DNA of 64,000 bases from Linanthus parryae (lineage: Eukaryota; Streptophyta; Magnoliopsida; Ericales; Polemoniaceae): positions 88,577,495-88,641,494 of the forward strand of contig JALGPY010000005.1 of NCBI GenBank assembly GCA_023055425.1, in the 5' to 3' direction. Positions 32,641-44,365 of this stretch are shown here, one piece after another. The translations under genes and the position numbers were made by a program. The notes under the pieces are model-generated. The model made no database searches. It was given only the letters and a program-made list of their open reading frames with translations, and was not told the origin of the DNA. Positions within the stretch are counted from its first letter, which is position 1, and every line of letters begins with the position of its first letter.

Positions 32641-34199
32641 GCTTCAATATGGCTCCCCCCTTCCTCCCGGAGTTTCGGATGTCAAGAGTCGATCGTCACC
32701 GCCAACAAAGTCCACCAAAAACCACGATGGTCAGAATCGCCTCTCCCAATTCAAAGATACCGATTGAACATCTCTATCAAACCTGATCGAGAGGCTCAGT
32801 TCCACCATGAAGAACCAAGCGGCCATGATCTAGAATCAGATGAACCAGATGGCGCAGAGGCAGACACCAACGCAGAATCAGTGGTCGCAGACGACACACA
32901 TGGCGTCAATTGCGTCAGGAACCCCTAATGTCCCTTTGTTGCGTCCCTCGTACGGTGGCTCATTCCCACTGGTGCAGTCTTACGTGCCGCACATACCTAA
33001 CGAAGTGCCAGGAATCTCGTTCTAAATAGGATCTGCCTCGCACTATTCCATCCTATCATCCTGCCATCGCTGTTGACGCCCGGAGTGCAGCCGTTTTGCG
33101 TGCCACAAACTACAATAAACCAACAATTCCAAGCTCGTACCTATGGAATGATGATTGCGTACGCAGGTATGCACGCACCCCACGACCTGAATATCCTGTT
33201 CTTGCAGGTACCACCCGTGGCTCCTCCTCTGCCTATGATTTCCTTCGCTTCCTTGGAACAAAGGTTGTATGACTTCATGGTGAATCATGGCAGCATCTGC
33301 AATTCTCTACCCAATATAGAGTGTTCTCCTCCGATCGCAACGGAGGTCTACCTAATGCCCAATCCACCGCGGTATAATCCGCCGAAGTGGAATAAGTACA
33401 ATGAAGTTGAAGGGATTGTGAAGGAGCATATCATGCAGTTTATCAACCTTCTAGGGCCATACGGAGGCAACATGAGCCTGATACTCCACCAGTTTTCAAA
33501 ATCCTTGGGAGTAGTGGCGAACAAAATGCTACAACAAGCTTGACCCTTGGTCCGTGCTAATATAGGTGGATGTGGTGAGAAAGTGTAATGCCAAATTCTT
33601 CCAGGTCAAGGAACAGGTTCACTATCATCCACCTCTCTCGGGTGAACAAAATTCGTGATGAGGAAGGCGTTACTTTTATCCGGAGCTTCCTGGCAAAATC
33701 TCTCCAATGCTCAGAAAAGGTCGCAGATTAACGCCTTGTAGAGATTTGTTTGCAGGGAATGCTACTCAAGTACAATGAAATGCTGATGCATCATCATATG
33801 CCCATTTTCTTGAAGCTACTCGGCTACACGCGGAATGTCAAACCAATCATGGAAGAAAAAGGCAAGCAATACTAGTCAAATGTTTCGGAATTCAAATGAG
33901 GAAGATTCAACTTCAAGAGAGGACGAAAAACGAAGGTCCATACGATATCTGGAGAGCCAATGTTCCAGAAAGGATCTTATAAACCACTCCCTCAGCTTCC
34001 ATGTCCTTTTTCGGAGGTTGTGAAACTCTTCAAAGCCTGGAGTAAGGACAAAATTCTACCCAAGGTGTAAGAGCCACACAGCGGAGGACTACTGCGTGAT
34101 CCTAGGTGGTGCGAATTCCATGGAGAGGTTTCGCATCAAACCAAATAATGCATAAAGGTGCGGCACCTCATAAATGACAAGATGAAAGTGAAAGATAGT
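32641..34199 (+). mobile_element. Tat-2: Tat-lineage gypsy gag fragment
   Basis: A plus-strand fragment resembling the gag of Tat-1. It ends where the Sire-X LTR begins at 34200. RT and later parts are not seen. Confidence 0.65.
32649..34190 (+). pseudogene. gag: Tat-2 gag pseudogene
   Basis: The N-terminal part is Gln/Pro-rich (QRQTPTQNQWSQTTHMASIA) with stops. The core at 33250-33540 (ATEVYLMPNPPRYNPPKWNK, HIMQFINLLGPYGGNMSLIL, FSKSLGVVANK) matches Tat-1 residue by residue over several blocks. After a stop and frame changes it continues at 33610-33860 (IRDEEGVTFIRSFLAKSLQC, RLVEICLQGMLLKYNEML). A zinc-type stretch (FYPRCKSHTAEDYCVIL) appears near 34055. Several stops make it non-functional. 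Confidence 0.7.
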
Positions 34200-34920
34200 A
34201 TGTAGGTATGCAAATACATGATCAAATACTCTAGAAGGGGGGGTTAAATAGAGTATGGCAACTTTTGCCAAATGTGTGCTTTTAAAAAAAAGTGTGAAGA
34301 GCTAGAGGAATTTCAAGTCCTTGGAAACAAAATCAAGCCTTTGAAATAAAAACAGACTGAGTAAAAGTAACTGATGGTTTTCAAGACTTAGAACAAAAAC
34401 CTGCTTTCAAGCAGTTAAAAGGGCAGGTATGGAACTAAAATGTAAAGGAAAGAAACACAATTATTTTCCATAGTTCAGTCCGCAATGACCTACGTCTCAA
34501 CCTGAGGGATCTAATCACTTCTGGATTTCAACAGACTTCTTATTTATCAAAAGCTAAGCCCTGGATTTCAGACCCGGAGAAGTGCCTTACTCTATGCAGT
34601 TTGTGGTTCTTTTTAACCTATATAGAACCTACTCTAGATAACTGATATAATAAGAATCTCTTGTTGTTCCTCTTGAACAACACCATTATATTAAGTGATA
34701 AATAAATATACCATGATGATATACAATTAATGCTCAGATGAAGAACACTGTATCACAGTGAAGCAGTTAAGCTTGAAGTGTTCTTCTAGAACTTGGATTG
34801 GATGATTCGATATTCCTCAATGATGCTTGTCAATCCTTGAGAGTTGTTTGAATTTGTGTAATGCTATGTGCTTCGTAATATCTACGTGTGTGGTTGTTAT
34901 TCTGCTCAATTGAATTGTGG

Positions 34921-34929
34921 AATATATAG
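34921..34929 (-). promoter_or_regulatory. TATA box in Sire-X LTR
   Basis: The minus strand has GCTATATATT in the same context (GATTGCTATATAT) as the Sire-Y LTR. Confidence 0.5.
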
Positions 34930-35324
34930 CAATCTTCAATACATAAATCCCTAAAAATATGTAGCATATCTTTGACTCTCTACAGTTATATTCCAACGGC
35001 TAGTTGCTTGCTTTTCTGACTTGGTTTTTAACTAATCTTTCATCTGCAATCTTATGGAATGTCCAGACAAGCTTCCTTAACAATAGCACAAAATCTGCAT
35101 ACGTTTGTTGCCACTTATACATCTCCATAAATAAGGAAACTTTACTAATCCTGCATACACAGAATTGGTTAGCAGTTCCTGCAAAATAACATAGAAAATA
35201 ATGAGATCAAGGCAAGTTAAATCACATAATTAATTTTTCTTTCATCATCTAATACAGTATGATCGAGTGCAGGGATTCAGAGAAGAATATGAGTAATAAC
35301 TCCCCCTTAGTGCATGCTCTTCAG

Positions 35325-35340
35325 TTTCAAGGCCTTGAAA
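35325..35340. repeat. Sirevirus palindrome TTTCAAGGCCTTGAAA
   Basis: Perfect 16-bp palindrome near the start of the Sire-X LTR. The same word is at 16-33 (18 bp with flanks), 27370-27385, 37845-37860 and 47479-47494. Imperfect copies are at about 28885, 28915, 29895, 29915, 34310 and 35350. Confidence 0.9.
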
Positions 35341-35377
35341 CCATTTTCTAGCCTTTGAAACAAACTATGAACTTACA

Positions 35378-35805
35378 TTCTCCCCCTTTATGAAAGACAA
35401 AACCAATTATCCTGTCGGAACGGTTTCTCTGCAAAAGATAGACATTAGTAGCACAGAAGAAACAGTTATATAAGATCAAAACTAATTTTCATAACTAATA
35501 GTTGTAAGAACTAACCAAACTGAATTAAAATGAAACCAAGTAACCAAATCAAAACTTACTAAGCAGGTCAACAAACCAACTTCCACACCGCCAAACCCGA
35601 ACTGAATTATCCCCCTAAATTCTCCCTAAATTTGTCCCCCTTTTGACTTCAATAAAAAGTAAAAAGGTGACAAAATGTTGGATCAAATTGCTTTTGAAAA
35701 AAAAAAGTCATGAATTTTTTGAAATATGAAGGATGATGTCAAGGCTTTGAAAAGAAGAAGGAAAGGCTAGTATCAAGGTTTTAGGTCTTCATCTCCCTAA
35801 GGCTC
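35378..35805 (-). other. Sire-X 3' untranslated region and PPT
   Basis: The PPT on the minus strand is TAAAGGGGGAGAA just before the LTR start TGTAAG. Further purine tracts (AAAAGGGGGACAAATTTAGG at about 35645-35626, and TTTAGGGGGATAA) lie upstream; multiple PPT-like tracts are a reported habit of Sireviruses. Confidence 0.7.
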
Positions 35806-37561
35806 TTCAGCCGCCTCCTGATCACTTTCTTCTTCATCTTCCTCATCCTCTAGCTTGTCTTCTTCTTGTGCCACTTCTTCACCAGTCTTATCAGCCACAT
35901 CACCACCCTCAAACAAATTAGTTGAAGTGACAATGGCTAAAACATGTGCTTTCTTTTTCTTCTATTTCAATTTTTCGCATAGGAACCCCGAGTCTACACT
36001 GTCATCTTCATTCTGTTCCTCATCCTCATTAGCCTTTACCCGCCAAAAAAATTAGCTATTGATCCTGCCTTCCTTGATCCTTCTAGAGCTTGTGAAACTT
36101 CTTCTTACACATGGATCAAGTTGATACTTATGAAAAAATATTCAAACATATACTTCATCTATTTGAACTCAGTACACAACTCATACTGACCCCGCTTCTA
36201 TTCATCCAATTCATGTTCATTGAAGTCTACTCTTTGAAGGATTAGGGATTGATCCTTAGATTGAGAGGGTAGGGTTGATTGAGAGAGTAGGGATTTAGGC
36301 TTTGGTAACCTCTTAGCCTGCAACTCTTCAACAGAAAATTCAGAATAGATCTTCCATGCTCCCTCACTGGTTTTCACAATTCCAAACCTTTGAAAAGAAC
36401 TTTCATCAAGTATTTCAAAACTAGTAATAAGTGTCTCTCCCTTAACTGGAATTTCAATGTGTTGAATGAAGAGTGTAAGGAGGTTGGCATAGGGTATAAG
36501 ATGTTTCCTTTGCTTGGTGCAGGAGTAAAGCATGTGTACCATCACAATGCTTGGAAAATCAATCACATAACCATGCATAATCAGATACATCAGATACAAT
36601 ACCCTATCAGACATCAACTCTTTTGAGTTCTCATTAGTACCTACACACCTCATAAGAATAGTAAAAAAAAGCTTGCCTTCAGCAGTTAACACAGAGTGAG
36701 TCAACTGTTTTCAGGTAGTAGCTGCACTAGGCAAAAATAATTATTCCTTAAACAACTTTAAAGCCTCAATATTACTAGGGTGATTGTCTGTATTGTATCT
36801 CTTTGGACAACGTAAGACATTGGCAAACTCAGCATGATCCAACTCCATATTAATGCCAGCCACCTTATAAGATAGATTCAAAGCCAATGTTTTCTCTTGT
36901 TTCAAGTTGAAATTGAAGCGTCTTGTAAGCCTAGTGTATGCAACTTTAGATGGGTTAAGGATTTTCCACAGAGAACTCTGTTTCAGTCTCCTTATGCATT
37001 CCAAATTCATACCAATTAACATGCTGGTACTGATCAAGCTACAGGAAGCAATAGGTGTATAATAAAAACCATCTAACCAATTATATCTTCCATAATGACT
37101 AATAAACCTCTTGCTAGAAAGAGTTTTCTTACCATAAAGGGATTTCTTTTCAGAGTAGATCTGAAGCTCCTTCCCAGTGTCCTTCTAATTCCTGAATCTC
37201 CTTCCCAGCGACCTTTTATCTCCCTTTGTCTGATTTCCGAGGCTTCCAATTCACTTTATTTGGACTTTCAATTTGAACACCTTTTGATTTCTCAGAGCTA
37301 TCTGTTGGATATGTCCTTTTCTTTATGGAAGTAGAAGTCTGATCCCCCTTATCTTTTTTGTTTTTCTTCTTTGGAGGAGGAGAGGGTGGCCTTGGTGCAC
37401 TAGGAGTTTTGGAACTGGATCCATTACTAACTGCTTGAACTTCTTCTTCTGCAGCTTTTCACTTCTTCCCCGAGATTTTCTTTGAGCCTACAGCCATCTT
37501 GATTCTATTAGAGGTTCTTCGTAAGTTCATTAGGGTTTGGAAGTTTAGAAGAGAGGGGCAT
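35806..37561 (-). pseudogene. Sire-X envelope-like third ORF
   Basis: ATG at 37561 (MPLSSKLPN in the duplicate). The N-terminal basic, Ser/Pro-rich region ends in PPPKKKNKKDK. The middle domain (37037-36741: ILNPSKVAYTRLTRRFNFNL, MELDHAEFANVLRCPKRYNT; 36704-36198: FFTILMRCVGTNENSKEL, IMHGYVIDFPSIVMVHML) has the layout of the 'putative plant transposon protein' domain, and an acidic tail (DEEDEEESDQEAAEEP) ends near 35806. Breaks: a base insertion early, a TGA where the duplicate has TGC (Cys), and later stops. Role in Sireviruses is unknown; no membrane segment is evident. Confidence 0.7.
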
Positions 37562-37959
37562 GAGTGATAGAAACGAGAGAGAGGAGAGAGAAGATAAGTA
37601 CTGCAGTGTTTGAGTTTGGAAAGGAAACTAATTATTCCAAAATATTTCAAGAAAGAAGGTTTGTATGAAATTCAAATTATGTGTGTGACGTGTGGAAGGA
37701 AATATAATAATACTAATTTGGAAAAGATATGTTTTAAAAGGTAAAAACATTGTTAGGAAATTATCTACATAATAAAACCCATCATTGGAAATCCATTCAT
37801 TGACTATATAGTACAAAAATTTATTTTCAAGGCTTTGAAAAGAATTTCAAGGCCTTGAAAAACTATAATACTGCAGGCAAATAGAATCAGTACTTTGAAA
37901 AACTCTCCAAAATATTAAAACACACAAGACATACCCATTGCTCCTCCTAAACCAATGCT

Positions 37960-38855
37960 ATCTTCTTTAAAATGCCCATTTCTATTCTCACGGTTGTGAA
38001 TCTATCATTTGGCAGTGGTTTTGTGAAGATGTATGTAAACTGCATGTTAGTAAGCACAAATGGCAAAGATACAACACCTTTCTCCACATGATCTCTTATA
38101 AAGTGATGTCTAACATCTATGTGCTTAGTCCTTGAATGTTGTACTCAATTCTCTGTAATTGAGATTGCACTTGTTTGTTCACATTTGATGGAAATATCTA
38201 TGAAGTTATAACCCAAATCTCTCATCTTTTGAGCTATCCACAGCACTTGACGGCAGCATGCTCCAGCTGTTATATATTAAACTTCTGTTGTTGATAAAGC
38301 TACTTAATTTTGCTTCTTAGAATCCCAGCTTATCGGAGATGATCCAAGAAACTGGTAACACCCTTAAGTGCTTTTTCTATCAACTTTTTATTCTGCAAAA
38401 TCAGCATTTGAATAGCCACACAAAGAGAAGTTAGACTGTTTTGGATAACAAATCCCTAAGTCTTTCGTACCATTGAGATATTAAAATATTCTTTTAACGG
38501 TAACTAAGTTATACTCTTTAGGATCAGCTTGAAATCTAGCACACATACAAACACTCTTACATGCTTGTAGCATGATAGTGCAATGAAACAATCATACCTT
38601 TGAATTATTTCGAGTTCACACTCTTACCATTTTGATCCTTGTCTAAGGATAGTAGAACTCATGGGTTTTTCGGCAGCCTTGGATTGAGACAAGTTGTACT
38701 TGTTCAGGAATTCCTTGGTGTACTTGCTCTGGTGTAGAAAGATTCCTTTTCTTCATTTGATGTAAATGAAGTCCAAGAAAGAAATTTAACTCTCCCATCA
38801 AGCTCATCATATTCCTGGATCATAAGACTTGAGAAATCTTTGGAAAAGTACTTTT
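37960..38855 (-). pseudogene. pol: Sire-X RT end and RNase H
   Basis: Translated in pieces on the minus strand: the end of RT (MIQEYDELDG) and RNase H words including the junction word [17 protein letters not shown] at about 38125-38075. Many stops and frame changes. The fusion to element M at about 38855 removes all earlier pol sequence. Confidence 0.75.
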
Positions 38856-40697
38856 ACTTCTCCTTTCTATTCTAATTGACGAATCAAACTTTTTAAAGGA
38901 GAAGAAATTTTCTAAGAATGAAGTAGGGGCATGGCATGGAAAGAAATTTCCAGGATTGGGGGTGGGATAGCATAATTTTCTTTGTTCCACCTCCCTAGTT
39001 GTAAATAAATAAATTAGTTTATCTCTATTTCTTGCATTTTCTTTTATTTTACCATTTTGTAGGTTGCTCTTGGAGGAGGACTTGTGCTTGGTGGCGAAGA
39101 AAGCTAAAATAAGGTCTATCTATCCCTCGTCTCTTATATGAACTTGTATGCTCTTCCATTGTTCTCACACATTGAGGACAATGTGACATTTTAGTTGGGA
39201 GGTGGGAAGTAGATATACTACTTGGCTTAAATGGTTACTAGCATGCTTTTTCGTCATTAGTGATTTACTTGAAAAATACAAAAAAATTGAAAAAATTGAA
39301 AAAATCATAAAAATTAAAAAAATTAAAAATGTTGAAAAAATTGTGTGAACCTTTCATGAGAAGCATCACTCTTTCCCCGTATCAAACCATAATTTTTTTT
39401 CTTCTTCTTTCTTTGGTAGTTTTATTTATTTTAACCTTTCATCTTGAGTCTAGATTTTATTTTCTTATTTGATAGATTTATTGAGTCTTAGGAAGTTACA
39501 GTTGAGTCACTTATTTTGAAAAAAGAAAAAAAATTGAAAAAATTGAAAAAATGAAAAAAATGAGAAAAGTGAAAAGGGGGAATTTTAGGAAACTAGATGT
39601 TTTCAAAGAATGAAATCTCTTAGTCCATGTTTTTTTTTATTTTTATTTTTATTTTAGAAATGAATTCTTTGCATATACTCAATACATCTACACCAATGTC
39701 CCACCTTCCGCGATATCATGCGTTCTCACAAAACGACACACTAAATTTACGTTTCATGTTTAAGTCCTTCAAGCTAAGTTGATCACATAAACTTTGACGT
39801 CTTTCTACTTTTGATAAAGGGTGCATTTCTAAAGCTATTTGAACTCTACAAAAATGATTTTGTTATAATCGTTTTTGCGGTGGGAACTTGTAGCTCATTG
39901 GAGTGGTGGTTACCAATGACACCCCATGCAATGTCAAAGAAATAGAGGGGTGTCCGGGAATAATGTTACGTCACCACCTAGATAGCTCCATTAGTTTAGC
40001 TTAAAATGCCCACTCGCTTGTATATTCCTCTGTTTTGTTGTGGGTCTTGGAGAGCCTTGTATTGGAGGTGAAAAAAAAAACAAAAAAGAGTTAATGCTAT
40101 AAGTCTCGAAAAAAATGAAATTATAATAATTCGCACTACCTCCCAATCCACAAAAGGATCATACAAGCCCACAACCACATCCCCCATTCTTAAACTTTTT
40201 GTTCAAAGATTTGGAGGTCCATCCTACATGGGTGCTTTTGAATAAGTATGAGAATGTCTAGTTTCATGGGATCCTTATTTTTTAAGGCATACTTTCTCGC
40301 AAATTGGACTTAATTAAACAAGATTTGTGGTTCGCATGAGTCACCTTCTACAAAACACCGCCCACATTTGTATGAGTATATGTTTAGACGTCCATAGGCT
40401 TCTTTCTCAATCTTTGTGGACTTTGAGAATTTATTTGAGGAGACATTTGTGCATTCTTCTTTTTCCCCCACAAAAAAATTAAAATTAGCTAGTAACTTTT
40501 AGTATTTTTACTTCTTTGGGTTTCTCGCTTAGGATAGATAATGTGTGTGTGCGCTTTTGTAAATATTTGAGTCTAGTTTAGAATTGAGTCAAGCCTTGTC
40601 TAGTTGAGTGTGTGTCTCTCATGATTGGTTCTTCACTAGTTTACTACTTATATCGCTCTCTTTGCTCGAGGACGAGCAAAAGGCTAGTTGGGGGGTT
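38856..40697 (+). mobile_element. Element M, 3' half of an internal region (before LTR A)
   Basis: Corresponds to 53926-55760 of a full unit. Noncoding: A-rich GAAAAAATT tracts (39270-39340, 39520-39570), the extra purine tract AGTTGGGAGGTGGG (about 39195), a hairpin and the PPT. The ORF and PBS side is missing, replaced by Sire-X. Confidence 0.85.
40661..40697 (+). promoter_or_regulatory. Hairpin and PPT before LTR A
   Basis: TTTGCTCG-AGGA-CGAGCAAA (40661-40680), a perfect 8-bp stem with a 4-base loop, followed by the PPT AGTTGGGGGGTT and the LTR start. Repeated at 46089, 50291, 55723 and 61143. Confidence 0.85.
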
Positions 40698-42741
40698 TGT
40701 TAACGACATAAAATTGCATTTTTTAGTATGTTAATGAACTCTTCATAACTTGCTAATATGTGTAATTTATCTATTTTATCACTCTTTCTAGACTTATGCT
40801 TGTTTTCGTAGTTTTGGTTTTTTTTTCCCTCGTTTTGTAGGTGAAGACGTGCTTTAAAACGCAAGAAGCTAGCTAGGGGAGAGCTTGAATGATGAATTGA
40901 GACGCTTTGGAGGGGCCAAGAGACACGAATACGGAATTTGAAGGCTTAATTTGAAGAAGTCAAGTGATGAAGAGGCTAAAGTTGAAGACAAAGCAACTAA
41001 TTTGCATGTTAAAGAGAAGTTTCAAGGGTTTAAATGAAGAGGACAAGGGAAGATAGAGGCCAAAAATGAAGATTTAGAAGCCAAGAGGCCACATTACAAG
41101 GCCAAAGTTGCATCTAAGGGGTTGTTTGAGAAGAAACTAACGGAATCGGGGCCAAAATGCAAGGTTCTAAAGTTTCTAAGGACTTGAAAGATGACATTTT
41201 AACGGATTGGGGGTGGAGTTGTAATATTCCAAACTTTTTAACGGAATGGGGGTGGGGGCCTTTTAAATCCCCCAGCAAACTAGAGGGGGCTAAATGCAAT
41301 TCGGGCGAAATTTTAATACACCAGCTGGCGTCCTTTCTCTCTCCCCGACGCCAAAACACGCACAAAATACAAGACCACCATTGTTGCTCGAGGAAGCTTC
41401 GACCAGCCCTTCAAGACCAACCCAAATGGCCACCAAATAACTCAAATTCGGTACCAATTTACTCCCCAGCCCGTTCTCTACCTCCCTCTTCCCTCAATTC
41501 GGCCCAAGACGCAAAGAATAGAAAAGCCCTAAAACTTAGGGTCCATAAGAAGCTTCTAAAAATTGACGAATGGGATGGTTTCATACGAATTGAATGGATG
41601 AGATGAGTTCTTGGAGGCCAAGTAATCCCAAAAACAAGTCTATATAAGTCAGAATCGAAGAAATTGAATCTCTTCTCTGACCCGTCGGCACAGTTACAGT
41701 CCCCTGTTTCTGGGTTCGTACGTCTCCTCTCTCTCTCTCCGATTTCTACCCAATTCTGGGTTTGTTCTTGTGCACCTGAGCTCATTCTTGAGCAGAATCA
41801 GGGGTAAGAACCAGAAGAAATAGGAAGAGAGGGAGAGAGGAGTACTGTTTGGGTGATTTTGTCTCTGTTCTGGGTTTGTTGTTTCACAGCAGCTGTTGTG
41901 TTCTTGCTTTGTTCATCATCAGCAGCAGCAGCAGCTTAGGTTATTTTCTCATCATATTGGTAGCTTAGTAGTGAATTTTGGGTGGTTTTGCTCTAGTTTT
42001 GTGTAGTTTGATTCAAGTGGATGGTTTGTTCTTCATGTTTGTAGTTTGAATCAAACTTAGAGGTTGGATTGGTGATATCTAGTGTATGAATCAAAGTGTT
42101 GCTAATGAAAATATCATTTCTCTTAACTTCTCTTGATTTCATTCTAATGTCTAGCTAGTTTAATTGTTGGGTTACTTGATGAAGTTGGATGACTTGTTGT
42201 GAAGTTTCAATTATTCTTCAAAGTTTCACAAGTTTGGATGTCGAATTCATTGAATTCTTGTGTCGAAAGACAAATCCGAATTGTGGCTTGATCTTGTATG
42301 TGGACTCACTTAGATGAGTACATATCCTTGATGCTTGACATAACTCGATTTTGGGTTTCGCTCTTGAATTCGTGAGCTAGACGATTCCGTTTGCTTTAGA
42401 ATCCATGTTTCGTCGTTTCATACAAAGTTTGGGTGTTGGACTTCACTTGCAAGTTTTCTAGTGAAATCAATTGACCCAACTCCATTATCTTGAATCGTAG
42501 TAGTATTAGTATTCGTTTCCTTTGTTTATTACTTGAATTCTCAAACTTGCTCCATCACTAGTGGTGGATTTGATAGCTTGGCAAGCTCTAAAGCCATTGA
42601 GAAGTTGCTTTTATCGTTTAGTTAGTCGTTTACTCTAGTTTTGCAAGTACTTCTCTAATCCTCCTCTCCTTGTGGATTCGACTCTGGACTTACCGGATTA
42701 TTACTTGAGACGATATCCTATACTTGGGATTTTTTCGAACA
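40698..42741 (+). mobile_element. Element M LTR A (2044 bp)
   Basis: Starts TGTTAACGACATAAAA, ends TTTTTTCGAACA. TATA box at 41641-41648. A (CAG)n patch near 41920. Short reading frames in the U3 part are not conserved in reading frame length and are not called genes. Confidence 0.9.
41641..41648 (+). promoter_or_regulatory. TATA box, LTR A
   Basis: TATATAAG, about 943 bp from the LTR start; the same word is at 51270, 56705 and 62119 in the other complete LTRs. Confidence 0.7.
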
Positions 42742-42747
42742 AGTTTT

Positions 42748-42764
42748 TGGCGCCGTTGCCGGGG
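42748..42764 (+). other. PBS after LTR A, tRNA-Asp type
   Basis: TGGCGCCGTTGCCGGGG, 6 nt after the LTR end. Confidence 0.95.
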
Positions 42765-42914
42765 AGAGGCTAGGTTTTAGATTTGATTTGCTTTACTTTC
42801 TTAGTATTTTTCTTGACATTTTCCACAGTTGCTTGTGGTTACTTATGCTTGTGAGATTCAAGAGGGCTTGTGAAATTCATCAAGTACCTCTCATCCACTT
42901 GCTTGAAAAAAAAA

Positions 42915-44240
42915 ATGTCTCGTGAATATGTTAATTTTGGTGAGAGACGGCATAACATTCCTTCATATCCTTACTATCATGCATTTACTAGACATGAAAA
43001 TCATTCTATGGAATCAATGCATTCCAAACGTGAGCGTGCTTACAAAAATGGTGATTATTCCCCTAAGAATGATTATTCTTGGCATGATAGTAGGACACTA
43101 GATTACACATCTCATGCTTCTTGTGAACAATCACCTCTCTCAAACACTTACATGTTTTTGAACTCTCATGATTCTTGCACTTATCAATATAATGATATGA
43201 TGTGTGAATCAAGAGCAGTTAATCATTTTGAGAGGGAATTGTTTTTGAACGATGAGCTAAATACGCCTATAAGTGATTCTCTATACGAGAAAGTTCAAAA
43301 GTTTATTCAAAAGTTTTTTCAAAATAATAATGAAATTATGGAATTACTAAGAGAATCACGAAAAGAATTAGTAGAATCTTTTTCTCATTTGGAGGATAGA
43401 GTGGCTTCCTCACAATCGCATGATGATTCTCTTGAATATAGTACTTACTCTTCACAAGACTCGCCATCATATGAGTCTTAAGTTCCTATTCACACACATC
43501 ACGAGCTTGCTCAAGATCAAATTTTAGATGATGTGTTTGATGATGGAGTTGATGCCACTAGGATAGGTGATTGTATTCATTTCTCATTTGCACAATCTAA
43601 AGAAGCATGTGATAGTGATATCGGTAGTGAGATTGATATTTTTGATGATGACTCTTCAACCCATGACATGAGTGAAGCTATTTTGGATGACTCACATAGT
43701 GAAAAATGTGAGGAGGATTCGCAAAATGAAAATCACTCATGTGATGAGTTAGGGGTCAAAATTGATGCTACCACTAGTGAAGGGAATGTAGACTTGTCTT
43801 GTGCTCTAGAAGAGCCTAGTACTTACCGGATTTCCTATGATCTTGATTGTGACGAAATTGAAGTTTTATTGGGAGGTACTCCGGTTAGTATTGACATGTC
43901 TAATGAAGATCCGGGGAGCTATGCTCATATTTGTGACGAAATTGAATTTTACTTGAATGCTCCCTTGGATTCTATCATTATGGAAGATGTGCATAAGGGT
44001 TTGGATGGGGATTCAAGTTCTCAAATTATTTTTACTCCCACTTGTGAAGCCCCATCCCCAAATTCATATGACTTATTTAAAAGTGATGAGATTGAGGATT
44101 CACAAGTTGCCACCATCTCTCAAGTTTTGATTTCAAATAAAAGTTTGGCAACTTGTGAAGACTCATTTTATGATTCAATTCATTTGAGGATTTCAAACCC
44201 TTTTCTTAAGATGATGCATGACATAATTGCTCTAGATTAA
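42915..44240 (+). pseudogene. Element M acidic ORF, copy A
   Basis: ATG at 42915 (MSREYVNFGERRHNIPSY) after an A10 run. It is colinear with copy C, but CAA at 43479-43481 has become TAA, and a 4-base deletion at about 44225 shifts the last codons. Parts: Tyr/His/Arg-rich N-terminus, coil (KVQKFIQKFFQNNNEIMELL), Ser-rich linker, acidic C-terminal half with the repeated word CDEIE. Function unknown. Confidence 0.7.
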
Positions 44241-44283
44241 TTGTTAGATTTTGCTTGCATCTCTTATTCATCTTTTGTGTCTT

Positions 44284-44365
44284 GCCCCTACTTCTCCTTT
44301 CTATTCTAATTGACGAATCAAACTTTTTAAAGGAGAATTACTTTTCTAAGAATGAAGTAGGGGCA
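44284..44365 (+). other. Inverted repeat after the ORF, unit A
   Basis: TGCCCCTACTTC (44284-44295) and GAAGTAGGGGCA (44354-44365), perfect 12-bp arms, with a second possible pairing CTTCTCCTTT/AAAGGAGAA inside. Also present at 53918-54000 and 59347-59429. Confidence 0.8.

Larger units (their letters stand above)
34200..35377 (-). mobile_element. Sire-X 3' LTR (1178 bp)
   Basis: On the minus strand it starts TGTAAGTTCATAG directly after the PPT and ends GCATACCTACA. It has a perfect 16-bp palindrome at 35325-35340 and a TATA box at 34921-34929. Confidence 0.85.
34200..38855 (-). mobile_element. Sire-X: Sirevirus-type copia, 3' half
   Basis: Minus-strand order from 38855: end of RT, RNase H, spacer, envelope-like ORF, 3' untranslated region with several purine tracts, PPT, 3' LTR (35377-34200). 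The 5' half is missing; at about 38855 it is fused to the internal region of element M. Part of it (36975 onwards) is duplicated at 46609-48484. Confidence 0.8.

Noticed and set aside
41157..41606. Reading frames in the U3 part of element-M LTRs, both strands
   Set aside because: Present in each LTR by sequence identity but with different lengths and ends (e.g. 50923-51150, 56358-56585, 61639-62004); no domain, no conserved frame.
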